The notes under the pieces were generated by a model, which saw only the letters and a list, made by a program, of their open reading frames with translations, was not told where the DNA came from and ran no database searches. Shown one piece after another: positions 1 to 7,410 of a stretch of 15,638 nucleotides of DNA (within the stretch, counting starts at the first letter, position 1; each line of letters opens with the position of its first letter). A program made the translations under genes and the position numbers. Source of the DNA: an uncultured Planctomycetales bacterium (GTDB taxonomy: Bacteria; Planctomycetota; Planctomycetia; Pirellulales; S012-138); NCBI GenBank assembly GCA_937982665.1, contig CALJLD010000212.1, forward strand, positions 1 through 15,638, given 5' to 3'.

Positions 1-44
1 GTGGGTGCCACGGGAAGCTCGCTTCCCGTGCGTGTCGGGCCACC
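1..44. repeat. Palindromic dispersed-type repeat at window edge
   Basis: A perfect 9-bp inverted repeat (CACGGGAAG at 9-17, CTTCCCGTG at 22-30, loop CTCG) sits between GTGGGTGCC on the left and GTCGGGCCACC on the right. It resembles short palindromic repeats I recall between genes in planctomycete genomes. Only one copy is visible in this window and it may be cut by the left edge. No T-tract follows on either strand, so it is not a typical intrinsic terminator. Confidence 0.5.
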
Positions 45-614
45 GTCGATTCCGCAGAACATCAAATGCATTCAAGAGAAGAACTTTGTGATGCGCAACA
101 TCAACCTTCAAGATCCCCAAAGCGCCAACACTTACTGTGCGGAAGCAATTTTCGCTCCCAACTCACCCCCAAAACGCAGCTACGAACGCGCAACTGAGCG
201 CCAAATCGACCTAACAAGCCCTAGAAAATGCTTCACTGCACAAACCATTCGGTCACCGAACGATTTGTTTTGCCAAACGATTGAGGAAGCAAGCAGTTGC
301 AAATGCAATCCACAACAACACTTACCGAAAGACCATCGATCTCGCCCGGACGCAGATTGCCACGTTGCACCTTCAAGTGCCCCGAATAGCTTGCGAGCGA
401 AATGAATTAACACCGCAACATGTTTCCCCAGTCCCGAAGATTTTTGAAAACTCTTCTTGCCGACTGCGCAGCTTCCGTGGGAATTTGCCGTTTCGATCTT
501 TGACAATTTGGATTTTCAGAACGAAGCGATCTCGCATGCTTCGCGCAACATCCAGCGCGGCTTCAAACGCCGCATGAGGAAACTTTGAGACACACAAGCC
601 AAATGGCTTGCCGG
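45..614. other. Non-coding stretch, no gene seen
   Basis: Several open frames cross this stretch on both strands, but their translations have biased, low-quality composition (rich in Arg, Ser, Thr, Cys), no recognisable domain and no supported start. A small hairpin (AAGCC-AAAT-GGCTT, 596-609) lies just past the stop of the minus-strand sigma factor gene. It could help end that transcript but lacks a clear T-tract. Otherwise I see nothing here. Confidence 0.5.
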
Positions 615-1286
615 CTAAAGCAAGTCACCCAGCTCTTCGCGCAAGCGTTGCAGCACGCGAGACTTTGCAACGCGAACCGCGCCCGGCGTCATGCCCAGTT
701 CGTCCGCCACGTCCGTACTGGACTGCCCATCAACTGTTGTGCGGATGAACGCTTGCCATGTGTGCGTCGCAAAGTTGGTGCGAATGAGTTCCAGCGCTTG
801 CTGAAAGACCACACGTTGCGAAGCCGCGTCGTCTTCGGCCCAGACATCACCCTGAGCAGACTGGGAAGAGTCGCTCTCGCTGCTCTGGTCCGATGCCACG
901 TCGGCAGTCGGCAATTGCTCCATCCATTGATGAGCTTCCGTGCCGCCAATCGCCTGGGGGTCACGTCCGGCTTTGCGAAATTGATCGCGGATTTTGTTCT
1001 GCGTAATCGTCCGCAACCAGCCTCGGAAGGTGTCGCTTTCTCGCTCCTTGCGAAACGTGTGCAGCTTGCGGGCGACCGCTTGAAACACCTCCTGAAAAAC
1101 ATCCCGAGCGTCCGCTTCCTGCAGACCAGAGCGTCGGCACCAAATGGCGACCAATGGACCATAGAGTTGGACCAGCTTCTCCCAGGCGGCGGGATCATCC
1201 TGCCGCGCAAGGTACAGCAGGCTTCGCGACGTCCCGGTAGAAAGTCGCGAGCCGGTATTTTGCGAGGATGCGGTGCTGCCGGACAT
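615..1286 (-). CDS. ECF-type RNA polymerase sigma factor
   Basis: Extracytoplasmic-function sigma-70 factor of about 223 aa that would direct RNA polymerase to its own promoter set. Counting from the ATG at 1286, region 2 spans roughly residues 25-105, with the acidic core-binding motif DARDVFQEVF and the promoter-melting/-10 segment FRGWLRTITQNKIRD. A Ser/Asp/Gln-rich acidic linker (about 130-155) follows. Region 4 occupies about 160-223, with the helix-turn-helix SSTDVADELGMTPGAVRVAKSRVLQRL. An in-frame GTG at 1337 would add 17 residues, but the ATG fits the family better and neither start has a clear Shine-Dalgarno. It is transcribed divergently from a Ser/Thr kinase with an anti-sigma-like zinc finger, so the kinase is its likely regulator. 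Planctomycete ECF factors linked to Ser/Thr kinases are a known arrangement; the interaction here is inferred. Confidence 0.9.
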   Translation of the reverse strand: MSGSTASSQNTGSRLSTGTSRSLLYLARQDDPAAWEKLVQLYGPLVAIWCRRSGLQEADARDVFQEVFQAVARKLHTFRKERESDTFRGWLRTITQNKIRDQFRKAGRDPQAIGGTEAHQWMEQLPTADVASDQSSESDSSQSAQGDVWAEDDAASQRVVFQQALELIRTNFATHTWQAFIRTTVDGQSSTDVADELGMTPGAVRVAKSRVLQRLREELGDLL

Positions 1287-1519
1287 AGCATGGTCCAGAA
1301 TCTGCTTGCGGCAACAACTCGTGCCGCTTCGGTTCACTCCAGGCTACTGAACGCGCACATTTACGGCAAAGCGAATTCCCGCGATGTATGTCATCTCACT
1401 TTCGCGCGAAGGGAGACCGCTCCAGGCGGGAAATGTAACGTGTGGCCGTTAGAATGGATGTGCGTCCGCAACTGACTTTGTGCAATGCCTTGCGGCGATG
1501 TGGCGCCGCTTTCCGCGTC

Positions 1520-3532
1520 ATGGCGAAATCTCTCTGTCCAACACGTGATGAACTCGCGGCTTTCTCCGTGGGAAAGCTCGCGCGTGACGCGTTCGACCAC
1601 ATCGCGGAGCATGTCGCGGAGTGCACCGCTTGCGAACAAGCATTGGCTGCATTCGAGTCGGCCGCACCGGATGCCGACATCTTCCGACAGGATGAGTTGC
1701 TCTCGTTCGTGCGCTCCAGTGCCAACTCCCAGGCAATTGACGAAGTTCAGTCAGAGAATTTGACGCAATCGTGGATGGCGGCGGCCATCGCGGCGATCGA
1801 ACATACGCAGCCCGACTTTGCGGCAGAAGACGATTCCGATCAAACACTCCCGCGAAGGCTGGGCAAGTTCGAGCTGTTGGAACGCGTCGGCAGCGGTTCG
1901 TTTGGGCATGTCTTTCGCGCGCAGGATGTTGAGTTGGAACGCACGGTGGCCGTCAAAGTCTTGCGGCCCTCTGGCTTTGCCGGACCAGAGGACGTTGACC
2001 GCTTCCTTCGCGAAGCACGCAGTGCGGCCCGACTCAAGCACCCCGGCATCATGATGCTCTTCGGTACCGGCAAGACGACCGATGGCACCTACTTTCTGGT
2101 GCAAGAGTTTATCGAAGGACGAACGCTTGAAGCGGTCCTGGGAAGTAGCGACGAAGCCGAAGAATCATCAGATACAGATAAAGCTTCCGAGCAGCCACTC
2201 CTTCCGCGCAAAGCCGCGCGTTGGGCCAAACAAATTGCTGATGCTCTGGCCTATGCGCATGCGGCAGGCGTCGTGCATCGCGACGTCAAACCTTCCAACA
2301 TTATTATCGATGCGCAAGACAACCCGCACTTGATGGACTTCGGCTTGGCGAAGTTCGAAGCCGACGACTCGCAAATGACGCCGGACGGCCAGGTGATGGG
2401 AACGCCTGCTTACATGTCTCCGGAACAAGCCCGAGGCGATGTTGCGGCCGTTGATCCCCGCAGCGATGTCTACAGCCTGGGCATTGTGCTTTATGAGATG
2501 CTGGCCGGGCGGCGACCCTTTCGCGGTAACCGTCGCATGGTGCTGTTGCAGGTGTTGCAGGATGATCCGGAATCACCGCGACATTGGAATGATCGTATTC
2601 CCCGCGACCTGGAGACCATTTGCCTTAAGGCGATCGAAAAAGATCCGCAGCGCCGTTACGCCAGCGCGGCGGAGTTTGCCGCGGACCTGCGGCGCTATGG
2701 AAACGGCGAACCAATCAAAGCCCGACCGATCGGCATGGCGGAAAGGTTATGGCGGTGGTGCCGTCGCAATCCGGTGGCTGCCAGTTTGATGATGGCGCTT
2801 ACGCTTGGTTCGGCTCTCGGTTTGATTTCGATGGGCCAACTCTCGGACGAAGTGATTCGGGAATCGGCGTTGGAAAACGCGGCGACCTATTCGCGTCTGT
2901 TGGAAGACGTCAACACGCACTACAGTTCGCAAGTGGTTGATCGCGTGACCAACACGCCTGTTGACGTGACGCATGACTATCGCAATCAACCTCATGCGAT
3001 CCCCGTGCCTGCGACGTTCCTTACCGAGTTGGGCGAGCGCGTCAGCAGTAATGAATCCGGCATGAAGGTGAGACACTTCAGCGACTTTCCCTTCCGCAAC
3101 CGTATGCGCGGCCGCGTGCTTGACGAGTTTGAGCAGGACGCATTGGTCGCGCTGAGAGCAAATCCACAGGAACCTTTCTTTCGCTTTGAGAACTATGGCG
3201 ATCAACCTGCTTTGCGCTATGCCACCGCGCGGCTCATGCAGGAAAGTTGCGTGGCTTGCCACAACTCGCACGAAGACAGCATGAAAACAGATTGGGCGGT
3301 TGGTGATGTCCGCGGTGTACTGGAGATCATCCGCCCCTTGGAAACCGACGCCGAACGCGCACGCGACGGGCTCCACGGCGCTTTCAGCCTGATGGGCATT
3401 GTCATTCTGGTGATGTGGGGGGCTTCCGCGCTGCTGCTGGTTACGTTGAATACCCGCCGCAAACGTGCGGGAATCGCCATGAGAGACCCAGCCGGGCCGG
3501 AAAAAAATCAAGCCAAAAACAAGCCGGAGTAA
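1520..3532 (+). CDS. Membrane Ser/Thr kinase with ZAS-like zinc finger and heme c sensor domain
   Basis: Protein of 670 aa from the ATG at 1520. An earlier in-frame start at 1442 adds only unconserved-looking residues. In order it has: an N-terminal zinc finger (Cys6, His31, Cys35, Cys38; H-x3-C-x2-C); a Hanks-type kinase domain from about residue 113, with the glycine loop VGSGSFGHVF, the AVKVL lysine, HRDVKPSN near 253, DFG near 273 and GTPAYMSPEQARG; a membrane helix near 418-440; and an extracytoplasmic region of about 180 residues resembling DUF3365/Tll0287-type domains, with CVACHNSH (CxxCH, near 577) predicting covalent heme c. A second helix at about 622-645 returns the short basic tail to the cytoplasm. 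The kinase should phosphorylate cytoplasmic Ser/Thr in response to a heme- or redox-linked signal. The first finger resembles ZAS anti-sigma domains and the gene faces an ECF sigma gene, so sigma control is likely but inferred. All kinase catalytic motifs are intact. Confidence 0.93.
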   Translation: MAKSLCPTRDELAAFSVGKLARDAFDHIAEHVAECTACEQALAAFESAAPDADIFRQDELLSFVRSSANSQAIDEVQSENLTQSWMAAAIAAIEHTQPDFAAEDDSDQTLPRRLGKFELLERVGSGSFGHVFRAQDVELERTVAVKVLRPSGFAGPEDVDRFLREARSAARLKHPGIMMLFGTGKTTDGTYFLVQEFIEGRTLEAVLGSSDEAEESSDTDKASEQPLLPRKAARWAKQIADALAYAHAAGVVHRDVKPSNIIIDAQDNPHLMDFGLAKFEADDSQMTPDGQVMGTPAYMSPEQARGDVAAVDPRSDVYSLGIVLYEMLAGRRPFRGNRRMVLLQVLQDDPESPRHWNDRIPRDLETICLKAIEKDPQRRYASAAEFAADLRRYGNGEPIKARPIGMAERLWRWCRRNPVAASLMMALTLGSALGLISMGQLSDEVIRESALENAATYSRLLEDVNTHYSSQVVDRVTNTPVDVTHDYRNQPHAIPVPATFLTELGERVSSNESGMKVRHFSDFPFRNRMRGRVLDEFEQDALVALRANPQEPFFRFENYGDQPALRYATARLMQESCVACHNSHEDSMKTDWAVGDVRGVLEIIRPLETDAERARDGLHGAFSLMGIVILVMWGASALLLVTLNTRRKRAGIAMRDPAGPEKNQAKNKPE

Positions 3533-3670
3533 CGTCCGCGCGTTATACAGTATGCGGCGTCCAGACTGGCCCAAATGTCTCACCAGCCTTGGCGTCGCCA
3601 ACAACAACTTGCTGTCGTCTTCACTGCTGACCTTTGGATTCTCCGCCCGCCCTTTTCAAAGGAGTTTGTC

Positions 3671-5212
3671 ATGTGGACCCCCAACCGACGACGTTTTCTG
3701 GCACAAGTTGGCCGAGGCATGCTGGTGGCCGGAGTTGGCTCGGCATGTGTTCACGAGATGGGGCTCGTGTCGCGGGGAGACATGATCGATGGCGCTGATC
3801 CGCTCGACTTCGGCGCGCTGGAGCCGCTGGTCGCTTTGATGCAGGAAACGCCCATCGACAAGTTGCAGCCGGTCTTGCTGGAAAAACATCGCAACGGCAC
3901 ATCGCTCAAGACATTGACCGCCGCCGGCGCATTGGCGAATGCACGCACCTTCGGCGGACATGACTACGTTGGCTATCACGCGTTGATGGCCTTGGTGCCG
4001 GCGCTGCAGATGTCGCGAGAGATGCCAGGCGAGCAGGCGCCGTTGCCGGTGCTCAAGGTTCTTTATCGCAACTCGCACAAGATCCAGGTCAACGGTGGTC
4101 GCGCCGCGGAGATGCTGCACGAACTGCACGCCGCTGAGGAACTCGCCGAACACCATCCCGAGTTGCGGCAACTTGTCCATGAGTTGAAGTACGAAGAGGC
4201 CGAGAAGGCGCTCGCCCGCAAGACCATGGAAGATCCTCGCGAGGCTTACAATGACCTGCAGCACATCATTCAGGATGACTTGAACGTGCACCGCGTCGTG
4301 CTCGCCTGGAGAGCGTGGGATATCCTCCGCATCACAGGCGAAGAACACGCGCTGACGATGTTGCGACAGTCCGTGCGCTTTTGCATTGATGAAGAACTCG
4401 ATGTCGCCAAAGGGACCCGCGCGGAGCCTGCCATTCGCAAAGTCTTGCCCAAGCTGATGGACCGCTACAACCTCGCCGCTGGGAAATCCGGCACGCGCGA
4501 AGGCGATGACACTTGGTTGGAAGAACTTGCACAGGTTGTCTACGGCGGTTCGCGCGAACAAGCGGCCGACGCGGTGGCTTCCGCCCTAGCTGATGGTTAC
4601 AACCCCAGCCAGGTTGGCGAAGCGATCGCGCTTGCGGCCAACTTGCTGGTCTTGCGTGACCCTGGTCGACAACAAGGCGACGCCGAGCGTCCCGTCGGCA
4701 GCGTACACGGCGCGTCCGTGGGCGTTCATGCTTCGGACGCTGCCAACGCCTGGCGACACATCGCCGGGGTGAGCAATCCGCGCAACGCCATGGCCAGTCT
4801 TATCGTCGGCGCGTATCACACGGCCGGTCAAAGCCGCGGCCAGTTGGACGATGCCTATCCGCTGGCTGAGCATGCCGCCAAAGTCAAAGCCAACGACAAA
4901 GAAGGCTTGCTTGCCGAACTGGACGACTGCGTGCAACAAAACGATCAGTCAACCGCGGCGGCGATAGTGGCTGCCTATGGCGAAGCCGGCCATGACGCCA
5001 GGCCGGTCTTTGACATGTTCTTGCGATACGCCGTGAGCGAAGACGGCGCGCTGCACGCCGAGAAGTTCTACCGCACCGTCGCGGAAGAATTCGCGGCCAC
5101 GCGGCCTTCCTTCCGTTGGCGGCATCTCGTCGCGCTCGCCAGAGTCACCGCCAGCGAGCATGGCTTCGCCGCGCCGGGTTATGATCAGGCGAAGCAGTTG
5201 GTGACAGGTTAG
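3671..5212 (+). CDS. Tat-exported protein of unknown function
   Basis: Protein of 513 aa. The start is fixed by a strong Shine-Dalgarno (AAAGGAG, 3658-3664) six bases before ATG 3671. The N-terminus has a twin-arginine signal, NRRRFL at residues 5-10, followed by a hydrophobic stretch at 15-26, so it is probably exported already folded, as cofactor-bearing proteins often are. The rest is mostly helical in appearance, with His-rich segments: FGGHDYVGYHAL (about 94-105), an ELHAAEELAEHHPE region, and a GVHASDAANAWRHIA segment followed by NPRNAMASLIVGAYH. These could bind a metal or heme, but no CxxCH or named catalytic motif is present and I do not recognise the family. It lies 138 bp after the heme-sensing kinase on the same strand, so co-transcription and a shared extracytoplasmic role are plausible. 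Confidence 0.85.
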   Translation: MWTPNRRRFLAQVGRGMLVAGVGSACVHEMGLVSRGDMIDGADPLDFGALEPLVALMQETPIDKLQPVLLEKHRNGTSLKTLTAAGALANARTFGGHDYVGYHALMALVPALQMSREMPGEQAPLPVLKVLYRNSHKIQVNGGRAAEMLHELHAAEELAEHHPELRQLVHELKYEEAEKALARKTMEDPREAYNDLQHIIQDDLNVHRVVLAWRAWDILRITGEEHALTMLRQSVRFCIDEELDVAKGTRAEPAIRKVLPKLMDRYNLAAGKSGTREGDDTWLEELAQVVYGGSREQAADAVASALADGYNPSQVGEAIALAANLLVLRDPGRQQGDAERPVGSVHGASVGVHASDAANAWRHIAGVSNPRNAMASLIVGAYHTAGQSRGQLDDAYPLAEHAAKVKANDKEGLLAELDDCVQQNDQSTAAAIVAAYGEAGHDARPVFDMFLRYAVSEDGALHAEKFYRTVAEEFAATRPSFRWRHLVALARVTASEHGFAAPGYDQAKQLVTG

Positions 5213-5230
5213 CACTGCTGGTTAGTCTGC

Positions 5231-5721
5231 TCATTGAGCAACATCAGCTTGTCCGCAATCCAGCACCCACAAACCTGGCTTCGTTGGGTGGAGCTTGATC
5301 TGCACCTTGGAGCCGACTGGGCAGGTCGTGTATTGCTTCGGCGACACATGGCCCCAAAGGTCATACGTCTGCCCGTTGACTTCGTAACATGCCCGAAGTC
5401 GAAACGGAACCTGTCCCGGCCAGCTACGCCCTAAGAACTCGCCCACTTGCCGTTTGGTGATGGTTGCCGGCACGGGATGTCCATGCTCCCAAATGTAGGT
5501 TCGCTGCTTCCGAAAGACGAAGGCAATGATTTCATAGGGCAGTGAGAAAATGAACCCAATACACGCCATGGCCACCAAACTAATGACCATCACTTTTGCA
5601 TCGCGCGTCCAAAGGTAGGAGCCGATCGGCGCGACCACCCCATGAGCGCCACCATGATCCGGTGGTAGACTGCGTACTTTTTGTGATGGGGATGAAACAA
5701 CTCTTTGGGCAGATCGCTCAT
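5231..5721 (-). pseudogene. Two-helix DUF3592-like membrane protein, broken by one frameshift
   Basis: Two overlapping frames look like one gene. From ATG 5721 the first frame reads MSDLPKELFHPHHKKYAVYH and then IMVALMG. The second carries VAPIGSYLW, a membrane helix (VMVISLVAMACIGFIFSLPYEIIAFVF), and a soluble tail with the pattern PVPATITKR, then CYEVNGQTYDL, then GSKVQIKLHPTKPGLWVLD. That tail is typical of DUF3592-like small-beta domains. Adding one G to the GGGG run (minus strand; 5638-5641) joins the frames into a protein of about 163 aa with two membrane helices. If the frameshift is real, only a shortened product from GTG 5638 (135 aa) could be made. It sits 38 bp after the Nif3-like gene on the same strand and converges on the Tat-protein gene with an 18-bp gap. 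No function is known to me. Confidence 0.65.
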
Positions 5722-5759
5722 CGTGCGTTCAACCTTGCGTCGCGAACTCGGAACACGCA

Positions 5760-6590
5760 TCACGCAAGCCGAAGTGGATCGCATTCGCGTTCACTCGCCC
5801 AGACTTCAACGTCGGCAAACTCATCGCCCAGGATTCTTGCCAACTCCACCACGGCAAACCGTTCACTGGCAAAATGCCCTGTGAGGATCATCGCCGTCTC
5901 GCTCGCCTCCGCCGCCAGGCAGGTGTGAAAGCTGGTCTCGCCGGTGATGAAGCAATCCGCGCCAACGTCTTGAGCCGTCGTGAGGAACTCACCGGCGCTA
6001 CCGCAGGCGATGGCGACATGCCGCACTTCGCGGGAAGCATCACCAACAAACTTGGCATGGTCCAGTTGAAGAAACGCCTTCAGCCTGGCAATCACTTCCG
6101 CCAACGTTGTGGGAGATTCCAACTTGCCGTGGCGTCCGGTTCCCAGCCGCGGCGCTTGCTCGATAGCACCTTCAACTTCAGCACCGTCAACTTCCGCAGC
6201 AGGCTTTTCAATCAACGGTCGCACATCGGTCAGCCGCAGACCCAACGCAAACTGCTGATTGATCCCGGCCGAAGCCGAGTCAAACGCCGTGTGGGGGCTG
6301 TAAACTCCCACGCCAGCGGCAATCAAGTCCAGCAACATCGCCCCCTCCGGCGTGTCGCGGGTGAATCGCTTAATCGCCCGAAACGGAAACGGGTGGTGCG
6401 TGACAATCAAGTCCGCCCCGCGCTCAATCGCCTCGGCCGCGGAAGCCGGCGTGACGGTCAGGCACGTCATCATTCGCTCGGCTTTTGCCGCTTGATCGCC
6501 AATCAACAGGCCTACGTTGTCCCATTCCTCAGCCAGGTGGCAGGGAGCAAATTCCTCCAGGAACGCACAGATTTGCGAGATTGCTGGCAT
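5760..6590 (-). CDS. Nif3/YbgI-type dinuclear metal-centre protein
   Basis: 276-aa member of the Nif3-like dinuclear metal-centre family (YbgI/YqfO, often annotated as GTP cyclohydrolase 1 type 2 homologue), which forms toroidal hexamers. Metal ligands can be read directly: THHPF (His65, His66), SPHTAFD (His100, Asp104) and the C-terminal GHFASER (His239, Glu243), matching the His-His-Asp-His-Glu set of the E. coli protein. The opening LAEEWDNVGLLIGD is also family-typical. At 276 aa it is somewhat longer than the short 250-aa form and lacks the large PII-like insert of the 370-aa form; residues about 125-150 are the variable insert. The substrate is not settled for the family. ATG 6590 is preceded by a C-rich stretch without Shine-Dalgarno, and the start is chosen from family alignment memory. 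The frameshifted membrane-protein gene follows 38 bp downstream. Confidence 0.95.
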   Translation of the reverse strand: MPAISQICAFLEEFAPCHLAEEWDNVGLLIGDQAAKAERMMTCLTVTPASAAEAIERGADLIVTHHPFPFRAIKRFTRDTPEGAMLLDLIAAGVGVYSPHTAFDSASAGINQQFALGLRLTDVRPLIEKPAAEVDGAEVEGAIEQAPRLGTGRHGKLESPTTLAEVIARLKAFLQLDHAKFVGDASREVRHVAIACGSAGEFLTTAQDVGADCFITGETSFHTCLAAEASETAMILTGHFASERFAVVELARILGDEFADVEVWASERECDPLRLA

Positions 6591-7002
6591 TGGGGGGCAG
6601 GCCTCAATCGGCCAAAATGAACGAGGAACAAAGTGTCCAAATGTTGGAAATAAGCGGTCGAGCTGGGCGGCAATTCCGCCTGTAAGCCGCGTGTTTTCAA
6701 CAATTTACAGCTTTTCGGAAAAACCGCGAACCTTTTCCCGCTCGCGTACGTCTATCATGCTCAGAAGGGGCCAGGGTCCGCGCTTAAGGTTCATCGCCTT
6801 GACTGGACGCCTGGCATCAAGTCAGCCGATTTCGATGAAATCCTGGTAAATCCGCGCAGGCGGAAGACATTTCTGGGATTAAGCTTTGAATGCTCGCCTG
6901 ATTTGACCGAAAGCCCTTTGTAAGGGAATAGCGACGTCGGGTGAGAGCCCCGTCGCAAGATGGAGTTGATTTTTTCTCTCTCTAACCGCGAGGAGCGGTC
7001 CC
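6591..7002. other. Intergenic region with candidate ECF promoter and hairpin
   Basis: No gene is supported here. It separates the minus-strand Nif3-like gene from the plus-strand leader/sigma region, so it should hold promoters in both directions. It contains the ECF-type promoter candidate listed separately. A hairpin with outer stem GCGACG (6931-6936)/CGTCGC (6951-6956) and an inner GGG/CCC pairing is followed 14 bases later by a T-rich run (6969-6980). That could act as a weak terminator or attenuator ahead of the small ORF at 7003. Confidence 0.45.
6728..6756 (+). promoter_or_regulatory. Candidate ECF (sigmaE-like) promoter
   Basis: GAACCTT (6728-6734) and GTCTAT (6750-6755) are 15 bases apart, close to the sigmaE-type consensus GGAACTT-N15/16-GTCTAA. 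It points toward the small ORF at 7003 and the sigma factor gene at 7728, which fits ECF-dependent, perhaps self-dependent, expression. No transcript data support it, and short motifs of this sort also occur by chance. Confidence 0.4.
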
Positions 7003-7410
7003 ATGCGTAACGCAATTGACATCCGCCGTTTCCAAGACGATTCCGCCATGCTGCGCAAGCATGACGCCGTCCTGGTCGTCGATGCCAACGTGCGCGAGGA
7101 GTCCGCCTCCGTCTATTCGCGGTCAGTACCGTGCCAGGCAGTGCGCCCAAACGCGCATTGCGCCAACTTTCGTTTGGCCGGCTTAGCCACTTTTGCAAGA
7201 GCAGAAGGGCAAGCGCCCAGGGCAAACCCCGGAAATACCGGGACGCGTCCATGGCAACAGGCCAACGAAATAACGACGCAACAACAACGCGTCACCGTTG
7301 GCAAACGCCAGGGCACGAGTTTCGGCGGTACGGGACGGATGGGCCAGGGCGAAATGCCCACAGGCGCATCGGTCCGACTCGGCGAACGCCGGCCGACATG
7401 TTTCGGCTAG
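7003..7410 (+). CDS. Small hypothetical ORF ahead of sigma factor gene
   Basis: This ORF could encode 135 aa. ATG 7003 has a near-ideal Shine-Dalgarno (GAGGAG, 6990-6995) with 7-base spacing. The first part (MRNAIDIRRFQDDSAM, then LRKHDAVLVVDANVREESAS) looks like real coding sequence: 30 of the 39 codons after the start end in G or C, as in the confident genes. After about residue 42 the composition changes to Arg/Gln/Thr/Gly-rich text with poor third-position bias, and the DNA there is dominated by small hairpins. It may be a short real protein, a leader peptide that reads through into a structured leader, or a decayed gene. I do not recognise the family. The SD lies largely in the loop of a CCGC/GCGG hairpin (6986-6998). 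Confidence 0.42.
   Translation: MRNAIDIRRFQDDSAMLRKHDAVLVVDANVREESASVYSRSVPCQAVRPNAHCANFRLAGLATFARAEGQAPRANPGNTGTRPWQQANEITTQQQRVTVGKRQGTSFGGTGRMGQGEMPTGASVRLGERRPTCFG

Noticed and set aside
1..405. 134-aa plus-strand frame starting at base 1
   Set aside because: Starts within the palindromic repeat and reads Ser/Pro/Arg-rich text without domain or ribosome site.
585..1475. 296-aa plus-strand open frame opposite the ECF sigma factor gene
   Set aside because: It is the antisense shadow of the sigma gene; its Arg/Ala/Leu-rich text has no domain, while the minus strand has clear region 2 and region 4 motifs.
2747..3607. 286-aa minus-strand open frame under the kinase C-terminus
   Set aside because: Antisense shadow of the TM/DUF3365 part of the kinase, with no domain.
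3656..4561. 301-aa minus-strand open frame
   Set aside because: Antisense of the Tat-exported protein, whose SD and signal peptide are clear.
5228..5240. TGCTC-ATT-GAGCA hairpin between converging genes as a bidirectional terminator
   Set aside because: Only 5 bp, no T-tract on either strand, and it overlaps the last codons of the minus-strand gene.
5874..6620. 248-aa plus-strand open frame
   Set aside because: Antisense of the Nif3-like gene, which has all metal ligands on the minus strand.
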